Shown here: in pieces, positions 1 to 8,432 of the stretch
Layout: each line of letters starts with the position of its first letter
Position numbering within the stretch: position 1 is the stretch's first letter
Source: Kaistia dalseonensis
GTDB taxonomy: Bacteria > Pseudomonadota > Alphaproteobacteria > Rhizobiales > Kaistiaceae
DNA: 64,000 nucleotides
Direction: 5' to 3'
Assembly: GCF_030814715.1 (NCBI RefSeq)
Contig: NZ_JAUSVO010000005.1
Coordinates: forward strand, 186,001 to 250,000
Notes under the pieces: generated by a model
Seen by the model: the letters and a program-made list of their open reading frames with translations, nothing else
Told to the model about the DNA's origin: nothing
Database searches by the model: none
Program-made: the position numbers and the translations under genes

Positions 1-47
1 AGCATGATATCGGTGCGGCCGAGTTGCCGGCGCTCGAATGGATCCAT
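1..47 (-). CDS. Aldo/keto reductase, N-terminal fragment
   Basis: Only the first 15 or so codons are in the window; the gene runs off the left edge. They encode MDPFERRQLGRTDIM, and the QLGRTDI stretch matches the first beta strand of aldo/keto reductases of the D-threo-aldose (L-fucose) dehydrogenase type. A ribosome site GGAGG (56-60, read leftward) lies 8 nt before the ATG at 47 and only 2 nt before an alternative ATG at 53, so 47 is preferred. The gene is divergent from the LacI regulator and is a plausible target of it. The family call rests on very few residues. Confidence 0.5.
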   Translation of the reverse strand, partial: MDPFERRQLGRTDIM

Positions 48-149
48 CGTCATGTCCTCCCTGACACGGCGCCCCGTAGGAACGGCCGACATCAAGGCGT
101 GAGTCGGCCGCCCTTGGCGTGGGGCATGGACCCATCAAATGCCATGATC

Positions 150-165
150 GTGTAAACGTCAACAC
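150..165. promoter_or_regulatory. Putative LacI-family operator 1
   Basis: An imperfect palindrome, GTGT-N2-ACGT-N2-ACAC, has a central CG, as LacI-family operators usually do. The 9-mer TGTAAACGT inside it recurs at about 317-325, just before the LacI start codon. Its place between the divergent reductase and regulator genes suggests control of both. No binding evidence. Confidence 0.45.
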
Positions 166-316
166 GCTCGTTTCGATCCACTGTCGCATGGCCCGCTTTT
201 GGTCGCTGACATGATCTTCCTTGATTAATCAGGGACTCAATGGCAGTTTGGCACGAAGGAAGCCCGCATGCGATCGATGATCCATGCTGCCTGATCGGCA
301 AAAGTCAGGGCAAGGA

Positions 317-329
317 TGTAAACGTTATG
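317..329. promoter_or_regulatory. Putative LacI-family operator 2 (autoregulatory)
   Basis: This is the second copy of TGTAAACGT, here extended as TGTAAACGTTATG, and it overlaps the proposed start codon of the LacI-type gene. A repressor bound here would block its own translation-start region, so autoregulation is the natural reading. It is inferred from the repeated motif only. Confidence 0.4.
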
Positions 330-1367
330 TCAGTCAAGACGCCCGCCGGCGGCCGGCGCCAGCCGACCATTCATGAGGTCGCGGCATCGGCCGGCGTCTC
401 GATCGGGACGGTTTCGCGCGTTGCCGGCGAGAGCCCGCGCGTGGCGCCGGAGACGCGGGCCCGCGTGCTGGCCGCCATGGCCGAGCTCGGCTACCAGCCG
501 AATGCTGCGGCGCGCGCCATGCGCACCAACCAGACCAAGACGATCGGCTTTCTCATCCCGGACATGACCAACCAGGTCTTTGCCCGCGTCGCGCAGGGCG
601 CCGAGACCGTGCTGGCGCCGGAGGGCTACATGCTCTTCGCCTTCTCCTCGAACCGCTCGCCGGCCCGCGAGGTCGCGTTCCTGCAGGCGGCGCGGCAGCG
701 CCAGATGGACGGGCTGATCGTGACGCTCTCCGACGAGACGGCCACCGCCACGATCGAGGAGATCGGCCGCATGGGCGTGCCCGTCGTGGTGCTCGACCGC
801 GAGGTGCCGGTCGAGGCCGACGTCGTCTATAGCGAGCACATGCAGTCGATCGAGACTGTGGTCGGGCAGTTGCTGGAACTCGGCCATCGCCGCATCGGGC
901 TCGTCACCGCCTCGCAGAATATCCGCCCCGGCCGCGACCGCGTCGCGGGCTTCCGCCGCGCGCTGGAACGGGCCGGCCTGCCGGTCGACGACTGGCTGAT
1001 CCGTGCCAATCGGCAGAGCGCCGAATATGGCGCCGCCGAAACGCACGACCTGCTGACCGGCGCCAATCCGCCGACGGCGATCCTCGCGGCGGGCAGCGAC
1101 ATCTTCTATGGCGCGCTGCGCGCCGTGCGCCTGCTCGGCCTCACCATTCCCGACGACATCTCCTTCGTCGGCGCCGATGATCCGCTGCTCGGCGATCTGG
1201 TCTATCCGCCCATCACCGTGATCGACCGCGACATGGTCGAAGTCGGGCGGCAGGCGGCCGGGCTGCTGCTCGACCGGCTGCGCGGCCTCGACATGCCGCC
1301 ACGCCGCATCATGCTCGGCAGCAATGTGCTGCTGCGCCGTTCCATCGCCGCGCCGCGGCACCGCTGA
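327..1367 (+). CDS. LacI family transcriptional regulator
   Basis: A 346-residue repressor-type regulator. An N-terminal LacI helix-turn-helix (about residues 15-40, TIHEVAASAGVS then TVSR) is followed by a hinge and a periplasmic-binding-protein-like sugar domain (residues 70-340, beginning KTIGFLIPDM). The reading frame is open back to 240, but the extra N-terminal residues do not resemble the family. The ATG at 327 places the helix-turn-helix at the usual distance from the start and has an AAGGA-like ribosome site about 10 nt upstream. It stands divergent to an aldo/keto reductase and 31 nt upstream of a 2-hydroxyacid dehydrogenase, so it probably controls use of a sugar or sugar acid. The effector cannot be read from the sequence. 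Confidence 0.9.
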   Translation: MSVKTPAGGRRQPTIHEVAASAGVSIGTVSRVAGESPRVAPETRARVLAAMAELGYQPNAAARAMRTNQTKTIGFLIPDMTNQVFARVAQGAETVLAPEGYMLFAFSSNRSPAREVAFLQAARQRQMDGLIVTLSDETATATIEEIGRMGVPVVVLDREVPVEADVVYSEHMQSIETVVGQLLELGHRRIGLVTASQNIRPGRDRVAGFRRALERAGLPVDDWLIRANRQSAEYGAAETHDLLTGANPPTAILAAGSDIFYGALRAVRLLGLTIPDDISFVGADDPLLGDLVYPPITVIDRDMVEVGRQAAGLLLDRLRGLDMPPRRIMLGSNVLLRRSIAAPRHR

Positions 1368-1398
1368 ACAAAAAACCAACACGCTCAGGGAGTTCATC

Positions 1399-2433
1399 TT
1401 GTCTTCGCGCCTACGCCTCTTCACGCCCGACGCCCAGTATCCCGACGATGGCACCATCGAGCGCCAGACTGCCGGTCCTGATGTCGACTGGACGATCTGC
1501 CGCGAACGGGCGCCGGAAAGCCTGCCCGACGCGGCGCTCGCGGAGGCGGACGGGATCGTCGTCTGGCACGAGATGAAGATCAACGCGGACTTCCTGGCCC
1601 GCATCCCGAAATGCCGGATCATCGCGCGGGCCGGCGTCGGCTTCGATCACATCGATCTCGAGGCGACGGGGCGCGCCGGCATACCGGTCTGCAACACGCC
1701 CGACTACGGCACCAGCGAGGTGGCCGACCATGCGATCGCGCTGATGCTGGCGCTGACGCGCGGCATCGTCAGCTATCACGAGCATCTGGTGCAGGACCCG
1801 ATCCAGGGCTTCAACAGCGCCCTCGCCCCGCTGGTGCGCCGTTCACGCGGGCGCACATTCGGCGTCGTCGGCTTCGGCCGCATCGGCACCGCGACGGCGC
1901 TGCGCGCCAAGGCCTTCGGCTTCCGCGTCGTCGGTTATGATCCCTATGTCTCGCCGGGAACGGAGATCGCGCTCGGCATCGAGCGCGTGCAGACGCTGGA
2001 AGCGCTGCTGGCGACGAGCGACATCGTCAGCCTGCACTGCCCGCTCACGACCGAAACCCGGGGCATGATCGGCAAGGCGGCGCTGCAGCGCATGAAATCC
2101 AACGCGATCCTGATCAATACCGCGCGCGGCGCCATCGTCGACGTGCCGGCGCTGATCGCGGCGATCCGGGACGGCGAGATCGCAGGCGCAGGCATCGACG
2201 TGCTGCCGGTCGAGCCGCCACGCGCCGATGATGCGATCGCCCTCGCCTATCGCGACCTGAAGGCTGCCGGTGTCGCGGACCGCCTGCTGCTGACACCGCA
2301 CGCGGCCTGGTCGAGCCCGGAAAGTGCGGCCGATGCACGCCGCCTCGCGGTCGAGACCGTGATGCTCTACCTGCAGGACGGCAAGCTGCGCAATCTCGTG
2401 AATGGCGACTATCTCGCCGCCACGCGCCGCTGA
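1399..2433 (+). CDS. D-isomer-specific 2-hydroxyacid dehydrogenase (C-terminal-binding-protein/SerA-like)
   Basis: A 344-residue NAD-dependent dehydrogenase. The substrate-binding half is split by a Rossmann domain with GFGRIG near residue 157. The catalytic arginine lies in NTARG, and the histidine lies in TPHAAW near the C-terminus. The start is taken as TTG at 1399 because AGGGAG lies 6 nt upstream and the protein then begins MSSRLRLFTPD; a longer open frame begins inside the LacI gene. The family oxidises or reduces 2-hydroxy/2-keto acids; the annotation 'C-terminal binding protein' is common for this subgroup. Co-directional placement after the LacI gene suggests one transcription unit for sugar-acid breakdown. 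Exact substrate unknown. Confidence 0.85.
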   Translation: MSSRLRLFTPDAQYPDDGTIERQTAGPDVDWTICRERAPESLPDAALAEADGIVVWHEMKINADFLARIPKCRIIARAGVGFDHIDLEATGRAGIPVCNTPDYGTSEVADHAIALMLALTRGIVSYHEHLVQDPIQGFNSALAPLVRRSRGRTFGVVGFGRIGTATALRAKAFGFRVVGYDPYVSPGTEIALGIERVQTLEALLATSDIVSLHCPLTTETRGMIGKAALQRMKSNAILINTARGAIVDVPALIAAIRDGEIAGAGIDVLPVEPPRADDAIALAYRDLKAAGVADRLLLTPHAAWSSPESAADARRLAVETVMLYLQDGKLRNLVNGDYLAATRR

Positions 2434-2434
2434 A

Positions 2435-2467
2435 ACGAAAACGCCGCCCTCACCATGTGGGGGCGGC
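2435..2467 (-). terminator. Rho-independent terminator of the OmpA-like gene
   Basis: A GC-rich stem, GCCGCCC (2443-2449) pairing with GGGCGGC (2461-2467), is followed on the minus strand by GTTTTCGTTT. It lies between convergent genes and fits termination of leftward transcription best. Confidence 0.6.
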
Positions 2468-2491
2468 GCATCAGAAACGGGGCCGTGCCGA

Positions 2492-3085
2492 TTACGGCGT
2501 CGGCAGGAACTTGCCGACGTTGATCAGCTGGACGCGACGGTTGATCGGGTCCTTCGGATTGGCGGTATCGAGCAGCGATTCCTCGCCGAGACCGACCGCC
2601 TCGAGGCGGCGCGGATCGACGTTGAACGTCGTCGTCAGCGCCTCGACGATCGCGTCGGCGCGCGCCTGGCTGAGCTTCATGTTGTCGGCGCGGTTGCCGG
2701 TCGTGTCGGTATTGCCGACGACCAGGAACTTGTAGCCGCCCAGGATCGGGTTGTGGATCGCATCCGCCATCGAGCCCACAGCCGCATAGGATTCCGGCTT
2801 GATGATCGCCGAATTGAGCTGGAACTGGATCTGGATGTTGATCTGCGCCAGGCTGTCGAGCTTGACCGGCAGCGGCTGCGTCACGCCGGATTCACCGGGG
2901 AACTGCTTCATGTGCTGAAGCGCCATCGCCTGGAGCACGGCCGCCGAGATGACGGGCGCGTCGGAGGTGACGTTCTGGAGGCTCTGCGCAATCTGGTCTG
3001 AGGTCAGCATGGTCTGGGCCGAGGCGGGGCCTGCCAATGCGAGCAGGGAGACGGCCAACGCCATGCCGGCGGTGCGGAGTGTCAT
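2492..3085 (-). CDS. OmpA family lipid-free envelope protein
   Basis: A 197-residue protein with a clear signal peptide (basic start, hydrophobic run, cleavage after PASA near residue 23) and a C-terminal OmpA-type peptidoglycan-binding domain. In that domain, VVGNTDTTGN, the series SQARADAIVEAL and GLGEESLL resemble the usual NxxLSxxRA and GxGE motifs. The likely role is anchoring or spacing the outer membrane against the cell wall. ATG at 3085 has AGGAA 10 nt upstream; an in-frame ATG at 3115 lies only 5 nt after the stop of the upstream gene and would add ten charged residues, so coupling from that gene is possible. It shares a direction and probably a transcript with the cysteine-rich protein gene. 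Confidence 0.82.
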   Translation of the reverse strand: MTLRTAGMALAVSLLALAGPASAQTMLTSDQIAQSLQNVTSDAPVISAAVLQAMALQHMKQFPGESGVTQPLPVKLDSLAQINIQIQFQLNSAIIKPESYAAVGSMADAIHNPILGGYKFLVVGNTDTTGNRADNMKLSQARADAIVEALTTTFNVDPRRLEAVGLGEESLLDTANPKDPINRRVQLINVGKFLPTP

Positions 3086-3120
3086 GATGCGTGCATTCCT
3101 ATCGCGTTTCGACATAAGGC

Positions 3121-3543
3121 CTACCGATAACCGGCGTCGGTAATCACCTGGTTGCACTTCTTGCTGACGACGCGCGCGGCCGTCACGAGGCAGGACAGGA
3201 GATGCCCATCGCCGGGAACCATGCCCTGGCAACGGTTGGCCGCGTCGTTGGCGCAGACCTTCTCGATCGAGTTCTGCGCGGCGACGCGCTTGGCGATCGA
3301 AGCGACAGCGACCTTATAGTCGGTGACGCACTGCGGATTGATCTGGCTCTCATGCTGCAGCAGGCACTGGCGCAGCTGATCATTGCCCAGATTGACCGTC
3401 GAACAGAACTTCTGGATGTCAGGGCCGCAGCTCTTGGCGAGCATCGCGCCGGCATCCGAATAGCTCAACGTTTGCGCGGAAGCAGCGATGGAACCTGCGC
3501 TCATGAGAAGCGCGGCACCGATCGCCATAAACTTGAATTTCAT
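3121..3543 (-). CDS. Secreted cysteine-rich repeat protein
   Basis: A 140-residue protein with a signal peptide (residues 1-23, ending AASAQ). The mature part carries eight cysteines spaced as in the bacterial 'cysteine rich repeat' family (related to Golgi apparatus protein 1): a CGPDIQKFC unit followed by QCLLQH, then CANDAANRC followed by SCLVTA. Such proteins are periplasmic or secreted and of unknown function; the regular cysteine pairs imply disulfides. It lies directly upstream of the OmpA-like gene in the same direction. No other partner is evident. Confidence 0.8.
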   Translation of the reverse strand: MKFKFMAIGAALLMSAGSIAASAQTLSYSDAGAMLAKSCGPDIQKFCSTVNLGNDQLRQCLLQHESQINPQCVTDYKVAVASIAKRVAAQNSIEKVCANDAANRCQGMVPGDGHLLSCLVTAARVVSKKCNQVITDAGYR

Positions 3544-3690
3544 GTCTAACTCCCCGAATTAGTCCTTCGACTGGCCCGGTTTATGACGAGAAAAACAAAA
3601 ATGTCCATCCCGACTCGGCCCAGGCAGGCATTACATAGCCTATAGTTCGGATAAATACGCCAGGTGACGTATGGGCCGGCCATCAATCCA

Positions 3691-4488
3691 TCAATCGGGA
3701 AGAACAACGCCGATCTTGGCGAGAAGACCGCCATCGACCTTATATTCGCCACCGGTGCAGAACGCCGCCCGGGGCCCGGCCAGGAAGGCGATCATGGCGC
3801 CGACATCATCCGTCGTGCCGACGCGGCCGATCGGATGCGCCGCGCCCCATTTGGCGATCACATCGTCCTCGGTCTCGCCGGGGCCGAGATTCTCGGAGGC
3901 CGCGAAGCGCAGCATCGGCGTGTCGATCGAGCCGGGGCAGACCGCATTGACGCGAATGCCGTGCTTGGCATGGTCGAGCGCCATAGCGCGGGTCAGCGCC
4001 AGCGCGGCGCCCTTGGACGCGACATAGGCGGCGACATTGGTCTGGCAGGCGATGCCCTGCACGGAGGCGACATTGACGATCGCGCCACCGCCACCCGCCC
4101 GCATCAGGGGAATGCCGTAATGGCCCGTCAGGTAGATGCCCTTGAGATTGACCGCGAGCACACGGTCCCAATCGGCCTCGGCCATGGTCTCGACCGTGCC
4201 ATAGGGCTGGATCGCGGCGCTGTTGACGATGATGTCGAGGCGGCCGAAAGCGCACTCGATCGTGTCGACCAGCCCGGCCACGGACGGGCCGGAGGCGACA
4301 TCGCCCTGCACGGTCCGCACCGTCGCGCCGATGGCGACGAGATCGGCCGCCGCCCGTTCGAGCGCGCCGACATCCGGCCCGAACAGGACCAGCGCCGCGC
4401 CCTCGGCCGCAAGCGCCCTCGCGGCGCCGAGGCCTATTCCTGTCGCGCCGCCGGTGACGAGCGCGACCTTTCCGGCGAGTTCCGCCAT
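3691..4488 (-). CDS. SDR family NAD(P)-dependent oxidoreductase
   Basis: A 265-residue classical short-chain dehydrogenase. The cofactor loop GGATGIG is at residues 13-19, NSAA follows beta 4, and the catalytic YVASK motif is preceded by a conserved serine in NVASVQG. Near the C-terminus CTGGEYKVDGG matches the usual dimer or substrate-loop region. It is the second gene of a leftward pair, 24 nt after the Ldh-type dehydrogenase gene, and both sit divergent to a FadR-type GntR regulator. This suggests successive oxidation steps on a hydroxy acid or sugar acid. Specific substrate not determinable. Confidence 0.88.
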   Translation of the reverse strand: MAELAGKVALVTGGATGIGLGAARALAAEGAALVLFGPDVGALERAAADLVAIGATVRTVQGDVASGPSVAGLVDTIECAFGRLDIIVNSAAIQPYGTVETMAEADWDRVLAVNLKGIYLTGHYGIPLMRAGGGGAIVNVASVQGIACQTNVAAYVASKGAALALTRAMALDHAKHGIRVNAVCPGSIDTPMLRFAASENLGPGETEDDVIAKWGAAHPIGRVGTTDDVGAMIAFLAGPRAAFCTGGEYKVDGGLLAKIGVVLPD

Positions 4489-4512
4489 GTTCTTGTCCTC
4501 CCCAGATGCAGC

Positions 4513-5607
4513 TCAGAGATAGGCGAGCGGCGGAACGGCGAGTTCGGCCGCGAGATTGTCGAATGCGATGGCAAGCGCCTCCGCAACCGGAATGCCATTC
4601 GCCGAGCGCTCCCGCTCGACCTTCCATTCGCGGTCGCCCGGCGCCATGACGCTGGTGCCCGGCCGAGCCCGCGCGGCACGGATATCCGCGAGATAGGCCG
4701 CCATGGCGGCATCGTAGAGCGGGCGCGGCACGAAGCGGGCGGGATCGATCACGATGAAGAAATGGCCGAGACGGCGCGGCGTCGACCAGTCGGGGCCGAC
4801 CATGCCGAGCAGTTCCGTGCAATGCGGGCTCCCGGTCATGACGGCGCTCAGGATCTCGAGCATCGAGGCCAGCGCCGCACCCTTGAAGCCGAAATGCAGC
4901 CCGCCGATCGGCAACAGCGCCGCCGCCTCGGCCGGCTGGCGCGTGATGGCGCCGCTCGAATCGACCGCGACGTCGTTGGGCAGGGTGAGACCCTTGGCCA
5001 TCATGTCCTGGACGCGGTTCCACGGCACCGTGCTCGTCGCCATGTCGAGCAGGAAGGGCCGCTCGCCAGCGACCGGCGCGGCGAAGCTGATCGGATTGGT
5101 GCCGTGAAACGGCTCGACGCTGTCATGGGCGAGCACGAAGGAATCGGAATTGGCGAAGGCGAAACCGACATAGCCGGAGGCGGCGGCGCGCAGCGAATAG
5201 CAGCCGGCAGCGCCGAAATGCGAGGAGTTGATCACCGACACGGCCGCGATGCCGGTCTCGGCAGCGAGCGCTACGCCCTCGTCGATCGCGGCGAAGCTCG
5301 CATGATGGCCAAAGCCATTATCGGCGTCGAGGATCGCGGTTCCGGGTCCTGTGCGATCGACCTTGAGCTGCGGGTTCGGATTGATGCGGCCCGTGCGCAC
5401 CACCTTGGCGTAGTGAACGGCAAGGCGGACGCCATGGCTGTCGACACCGCGCAACGACGCCTCGGTCAGAGCCGACGCCACCGAGCGGGCATGTCCGGTC
5501 TCGGTTCCTGCGGCACGCAGAACGCTCTCGACGAACGCGGACAGGGTTTCGGCCGAGGCGCGGCCGCGCACGTCATGACCAAGCTTCGACAATTCTGCCT
5601 CAGCCAT
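4513..5607 (-). CDS. Ldh family (malate/L-lactate/ureidoglycolate-type) oxidoreductase
   Basis: A 364-residue member of the LDH2/malate-sulfolactate dehydrogenase family, which is structurally unrelated to ordinary Rossmann dehydrogenases. Typical motifs are GVDSHGVRLAVHY near residue 54, DADNGFGHHASF and GTNPISFAAP; the histidine of DSHG is the family's catalytic candidate. Members reduce or oxidise 2-keto/2-hydroxy acids (malate, sulfolactate, ureidoglycolate, delta-1-piperideine-2-carboxylate) with NAD(P). It is the first gene after the divergent promoter shared with the GntR regulator and probably forms an operon with the SDR downstream. Confidence 0.85.
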   Translation of the reverse strand: MAEAELSKLGHDVRGRASAETLSAFVESVLRAAGTETGHARSVASALTEASLRGVDSHGVRLAVHYAKVVRTGRINPNPQLKVDRTGPGTAILDADNGFGHHASFAAIDEGVALAAETGIAAVSVINSSHFGAAGCYSLRAAASGYVGFAFANSDSFVLAHDSVEPFHGTNPISFAAPVAGERPFLLDMATSTVPWNRVQDMMAKGLTLPNDVAVDSSGAITRQPAEAAALLPIGGLHFGFKGAALASMLEILSAVMTGSPHCTELLGMVGPDWSTPRRLGHFFIVIDPARFVPRPLYDAAMAAYLADIRAARARPGTSVMAPGDREWKVERERSANGIPVAEALAIAFDNLAAELAVPPLAYL

Positions 5608-5632
5608 TCTCGATTCCTCCCGACACTCAAAC

Positions 5633-5678
5633 TGGCATAACAGCCTGACAGCACGTAATCACTTATGCCATAAAGTGA
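5633..5678. promoter_or_regulatory. Putative GntR operator region in a divergent promoter
   Basis: The 8-mer TTATGCCA occurs twice here: on the plus strand at 5663-5670 and on the minus strand at 5633-5640 (as TGGCATAA). The second copy is embedded in an inverted repeat TCACTT-N8-AAGTGA (5659-5678). The sites lie between the Ldh-type gene and the FadR-type regulator, the expected place for an operator controlling both. Confidence 0.5.
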
Positions 5679-5728
5679 CAAGCGCAGACGCGTGAAAGAC
5701 GAAGACCGACAGGCCGGAGGAACGTCGC

Positions 5729-6493
5729 ATGCCATCAGGCGGTAAGAACGAGCAGGCCCCCGCGCGACCGCTGGATCTCGCGCCAGGACCCATTCACCGC
5801 CCGAAACTGCACGAGCTGGTCGCGAGCCGGCTCGAGGCGCTCATTCGTTCCGGCCAGCTGAAGCCGGGCGACAGCCTGCCCTCGGAGCGCGATATCATGG
5901 CGGCCTTCAACACTGGCCGCCCCGCCGTGCGCGAAGCCTTCCTGTCGTTGCAGAACAAGGGGCTGATCGTCACCGAGTCAGGCCGGCGCGCCCGCGTCCG
6001 GCAGCCGAGCGTCGACAATGTCATGACCACACTGGACGGCGTGGTCAGCATGATCATCGACGACCGGAAGAGCCTGAAGGATCTCTTCGATGCCCGCGTC
6101 TTCATCGAGGCGGCGATGGCCCGTCATGCCGCGCAGTACATCAACGCGGATCAATTGCGCGCGCTCGAGGAGGCGCTGGCGCAGAACCGCCGCGCGATCG
6201 GTGACCGGCAGGGCTTCGACGCCAGCGACATCGTCTTCCACCGCATCCTCTTCGCCGTCGCCGGCAACCCGGTCTTCGATTCGGTCCACAGCGCGCTTGT
6301 GAGCTGGCTCATGGATCGCTGGGCACGGCTCGTGCGCAACGAACAGACCGAGACCGCCGCCTATGAAGGCCATGCCGCGATCTTCGCGGCCGTCAGCCGG
6401 AAAGACCCCGACCAGGCGGAGGCGGCGATGCGCGATCATCTCGGCGCCTCATGGGCCGTCTGGGCGGAACAGCTGGCGCAGACGGCCGGCTGA
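5729..6493 (+). CDS. FadR/GntR family transcriptional regulator (FCD domain)
   Basis: A 254-residue regulator. The winged helix-turn-helix (about residues 27-95) has LHELVASRLEALI, SERDIMAAFNTGRPAVREA and the wing GLIVTESGRR. The all-helical FCD effector domain follows, with D (DARVFIE), H (IVFHRIL), H (YEGHAAIF) and H (RDHLGA) in the positions that bind a metal and a carboxylate ligand in this family. It is transcribed away from the Ldh/SDR pair with a 121-bp shared promoter region containing repeated TTATGCCA sites. It most likely represses that pair until an organic acid is present. Confidence 0.88.
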   Translation: MPSGGKNEQAPARPLDLAPGPIHRPKLHELVASRLEALIRSGQLKPGDSLPSERDIMAAFNTGRPAVREAFLSLQNKGLIVTESGRRARVRQPSVDNVMTTLDGVVSMIIDDRKSLKDLFDARVFIEAAMARHAAQYINADQLRALEEALAQNRRAIGDRQGFDASDIVFHRILFAVAGNPVFDSVHSALVSWLMDRWARLVRNEQTETAAYEGHAAIFAAVSRKDPDQAEAAMRDHLGASWAVWAEQLAQTAG

Positions 6494-6576
6494 TCAACGC
6501 GGATCGCGCTTGATCTGGCGCAAGCCATCGCCCCTCGCGCGCGCTATTCTAATCCAAATCGGCGAGGAGACGGCCC

Positions 6577-6996
6577 ATGTACAAGCACATACTGATCGCG
6601 ACCGACGGCTCGGAACTCGCCGACAAGGGCGTCGACAGCGGACTGGCGCTCGCTGCGGCGCTCCACGCCAATGTCACCGCCGTGACCGCGACCCGACCGC
6701 CACTGGAGTTAGCCGGCGATGTCGACCCGATCGACCGCGCGACGCTGGATGAGAACGCGACGGAAATCCTGAGCGCGGTGGCGGCCAAGGCCTTCGCGCT
6801 CGGCGTCTCCTGCGCCGGCGTCAAGATCAGCACGGCGAACCCGGCCGAGGCGATCATCGACACCGCCATGGTGCGCGGCTGCGACCTGATCGTCATGGCC
6901 TCGCACGGCCGCCGTGGCCTTCAACGCATGATCCTCGGCAGCCAGGCTTCCAAGGTTCTGCTCGGCACGACGCTGCCGGTGCTGGTGATCCGCTGA
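6577..6996 (+). CDS. Universal stress protein (UspA family)
   Basis: A 139-residue single-domain Usp. It begins with YKHILIATDGS and ends with the nucleotide-binding signature GSHGRRGLQRMILGS followed by SKVLLGTTLPVLVIR. The G-2x-G-9x-G(S/T) pattern implies that it binds ATP. Such proteins are cytoplasmic and help cells survive starvation or redox stress. GAGGAG lies 5-10 nt before the ATG. It stands alone between the GntR regulator and the convergent acetyltransferase. Confidence 0.92.
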   Translation: MYKHILIATDGSELADKGVDSGLALAAALHANVTAVTATRPPLELAGDVDPIDRATLDENATEILSAVAAKAFALGVSCAGVKISTANPAEAIIDTAMVRGCDLIVMASHGRRGLQRMILGSQASKVLLGTTLPVLVIR

Positions 6997-7006
6997 GCGC
7001 GGCCCG

Positions 7007-7513
7007 TCAGCTCCGCGATTCCGACACGCCGTCCGGCGAGGCAATCGGCAGCATGTTGGCATAGATGCCCGGGATCGAACCCTCGATCGGGATCGCGCCG
7101 ATGCTGCGGGCATAGAAATCGGTCGGTCCGGCGCCGCCGATAATGCCGTAGCCATAACCCTGATTGCGCAGGTCGAGCAGCGTCGCGAGCAGAAGCGCAT
7201 GGCCGACGCCCTTGCCGCGCATCGACTCGTCCACGCCGGTCGGGCCGAAAAAGCCGCGCGCGGTCGCGTCATAGCAGGCGAAGCCGGCGATCTGTCCGTC
7301 CCTGACGGCGATGAAGCAGGAGGCCGGCTGATGGGCGACGGCGACGGTCGCCTCGCTCACCCAGCCCTCGCCGAAGCGCGGCCCGATCCAGGCCGTCAGC
7401 GCGCGCAGCTCGGGCGGCAGGACGCGGCGGATGACGAAGCCCTGATCCGCCATGCGCTTGTCGAGCGCCGGATCGGGCTTCAAGTCGTAAAGCTTGACGA
7501 GCATGTCGACCAT
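7007..7513 (-). CDS. GNAT family N-acetyltransferase
   Basis: A 168-residue acetyltransferase with a GNAT core. The acetyl-CoA loop appears as RGKGVGHALLLA (about residues 98-109), preceded by GPTGVDES and an IAGFACYD strand. The order of strands and the C-terminal GGAGPTDFYARS fit a small-molecule acetyltransferase. It is the last gene of the leftward sugar ABC transporter operon (31 nt after the permease), so it may acetylate an imported sugar, amino sugar or derivative. Ribosome site AAGGG is 7 nt before the ATG. Confidence 0.82.
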   Translation of the reverse strand: MVDMLVKLYDLKPDPALDKRMADQGFVIRRVLPPELRALTAWIGPRFGEGWVSEATVAVAHQPASCFIAVRDGQIAGFACYDATARGFFGPTGVDESMRGKGVGHALLLATLLDLRNQGYGYGIIGGAGPTDFYARSIGAIPIEGSIPGIYANMLPIASPDGVSESRS

Positions 7514-7544
7514 GATCGAACCCTTGTTGGAGAGGCGTCTGCCG

Positions 7545-8432
7545 TCAGCCCTTGATTGCGCCGGCCGTCAGGCCCGACACGATCCGGCGCTGGAAGATCA
7601 GCACGAGAATGATGAGCGGCAGCGTGACGGTGACCGACGCCGCCATGATCTGCCCGAAGGGGTATTCATAGCGGCTGCTGCCGCCGAGAAGCCCGATCGC
7701 GACTGGAACGGTGCGGTTGGCGTCCGTCAGGATGAAGGTCAGCGCGAAGAGGAACTCGTTCCACGACAGGATGAAGGCAAGGATGCCGGTGCTGGCCAAT
7801 GACGGCCCCATCAGCGGCAGCAGGATCTTCATCAGGATGCGGAAATGCGAGCAGCCATCGATGATCGCCGCCTCCTCCAGCTCGCGCGGAAACTCGCGGA
7901 TGAAGGTGGTCAGGATCCACGTCGTGAACGGCACCGTCGCCAGCAGGTAGGTCACGACCAGCGCGCTCGGCCGATTGTAGAGGCCGAGCCAGTTGATCAG
8001 CTCGAACATGCCGGAGAGCACCACGACCTGCGGGAAGATGGAGATCATCAGGATCGCCATCAGCACGAAACGGCGCTGCGGAAAATCGATGCGACCGAGC
8101 GCATAGGCGGCGGACAGGCCGAGGATGAGCGAGATCGCCGTGGTCGACACCGCAACGAAGGTCGAATTGACGAGCGAGCCGAGGAAGACGGGGTTCTCGA
8201 ACAGCGAACGGTAATAGGTGAAGTTCAGCGCCGGAACAAAGGCGTTCTGGTAGAGTTCGGCGCCCTGCTTGGTCGAGGAGACGATCGCCCAGTAATAGGG
8301 AAAGAGCACATAGACCAGCACGACGAGAACGGCGAGGCCGAGAAAGCCCTGGCGCACACGGCGCCAGAATCGGTAGCTGGCCGAGGAACGCCGGCGCGTC
8401 GTGGCGCTGCGAATTGCGACATCGGCCATCAT
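7545..8432 (-). CDS. Carbohydrate ABC transporter permease (MalG type)
   Basis: A 295-residue inner-membrane permease with six predicted helices and the cytoplasmic EAA loop (REFPRELEEAAIIDGCS...LPLMGPSL) that docks onto the ATPase. It overlaps the first permease gene by 4 nt (ATGA), indicating translational coupling. It forms the heterodimeric channel of the importer with its partner at 8429-9322. The C-terminal GLTAGAIKG is typical of MalG-like proteins. Confidence 0.93.
   Translation of the reverse strand: MMADVAIRSATTRRRSSASYRFWRRVRQGFLGLAVLVVLVYVLFPYYWAIVSSTKQGAELYQNAFVPALNFTYYRSLFENPVFLGSLVNSTFVAVSTTAISLILGLSAAYALGRIDFPQRRFVLMAILMISIFPQVVVLSGMFELINWLGLYNRPSALVVTYLLATVPFTTWILTTFIREFPRELEEAAIIDGCSHFRILMKILLPLMGPSLASTGILAFILSWNEFLFALTFILTDANRTVPVAIGLLGGSSRYEYPFGQIMAASVTVTLPLIILVLIFQRRIVSGLTAGAIKG

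Noticed and set aside
3546-3752. A 68-codon leftward frame between the cysteine-rich protein and SDR genes
   Set aside because: It overlaps the end of the SDR gene, has no ribosome site and no recognisable sequence.
3664-5640. A 658-codon open frame on the plus strand opposite the SDR and Ldh-type genes
   Set aside because: It is antisense to two well-conserved enzymes and its arginine/alanine/aspartate-rich translation resembles no protein; it is a GC-skew shadow.
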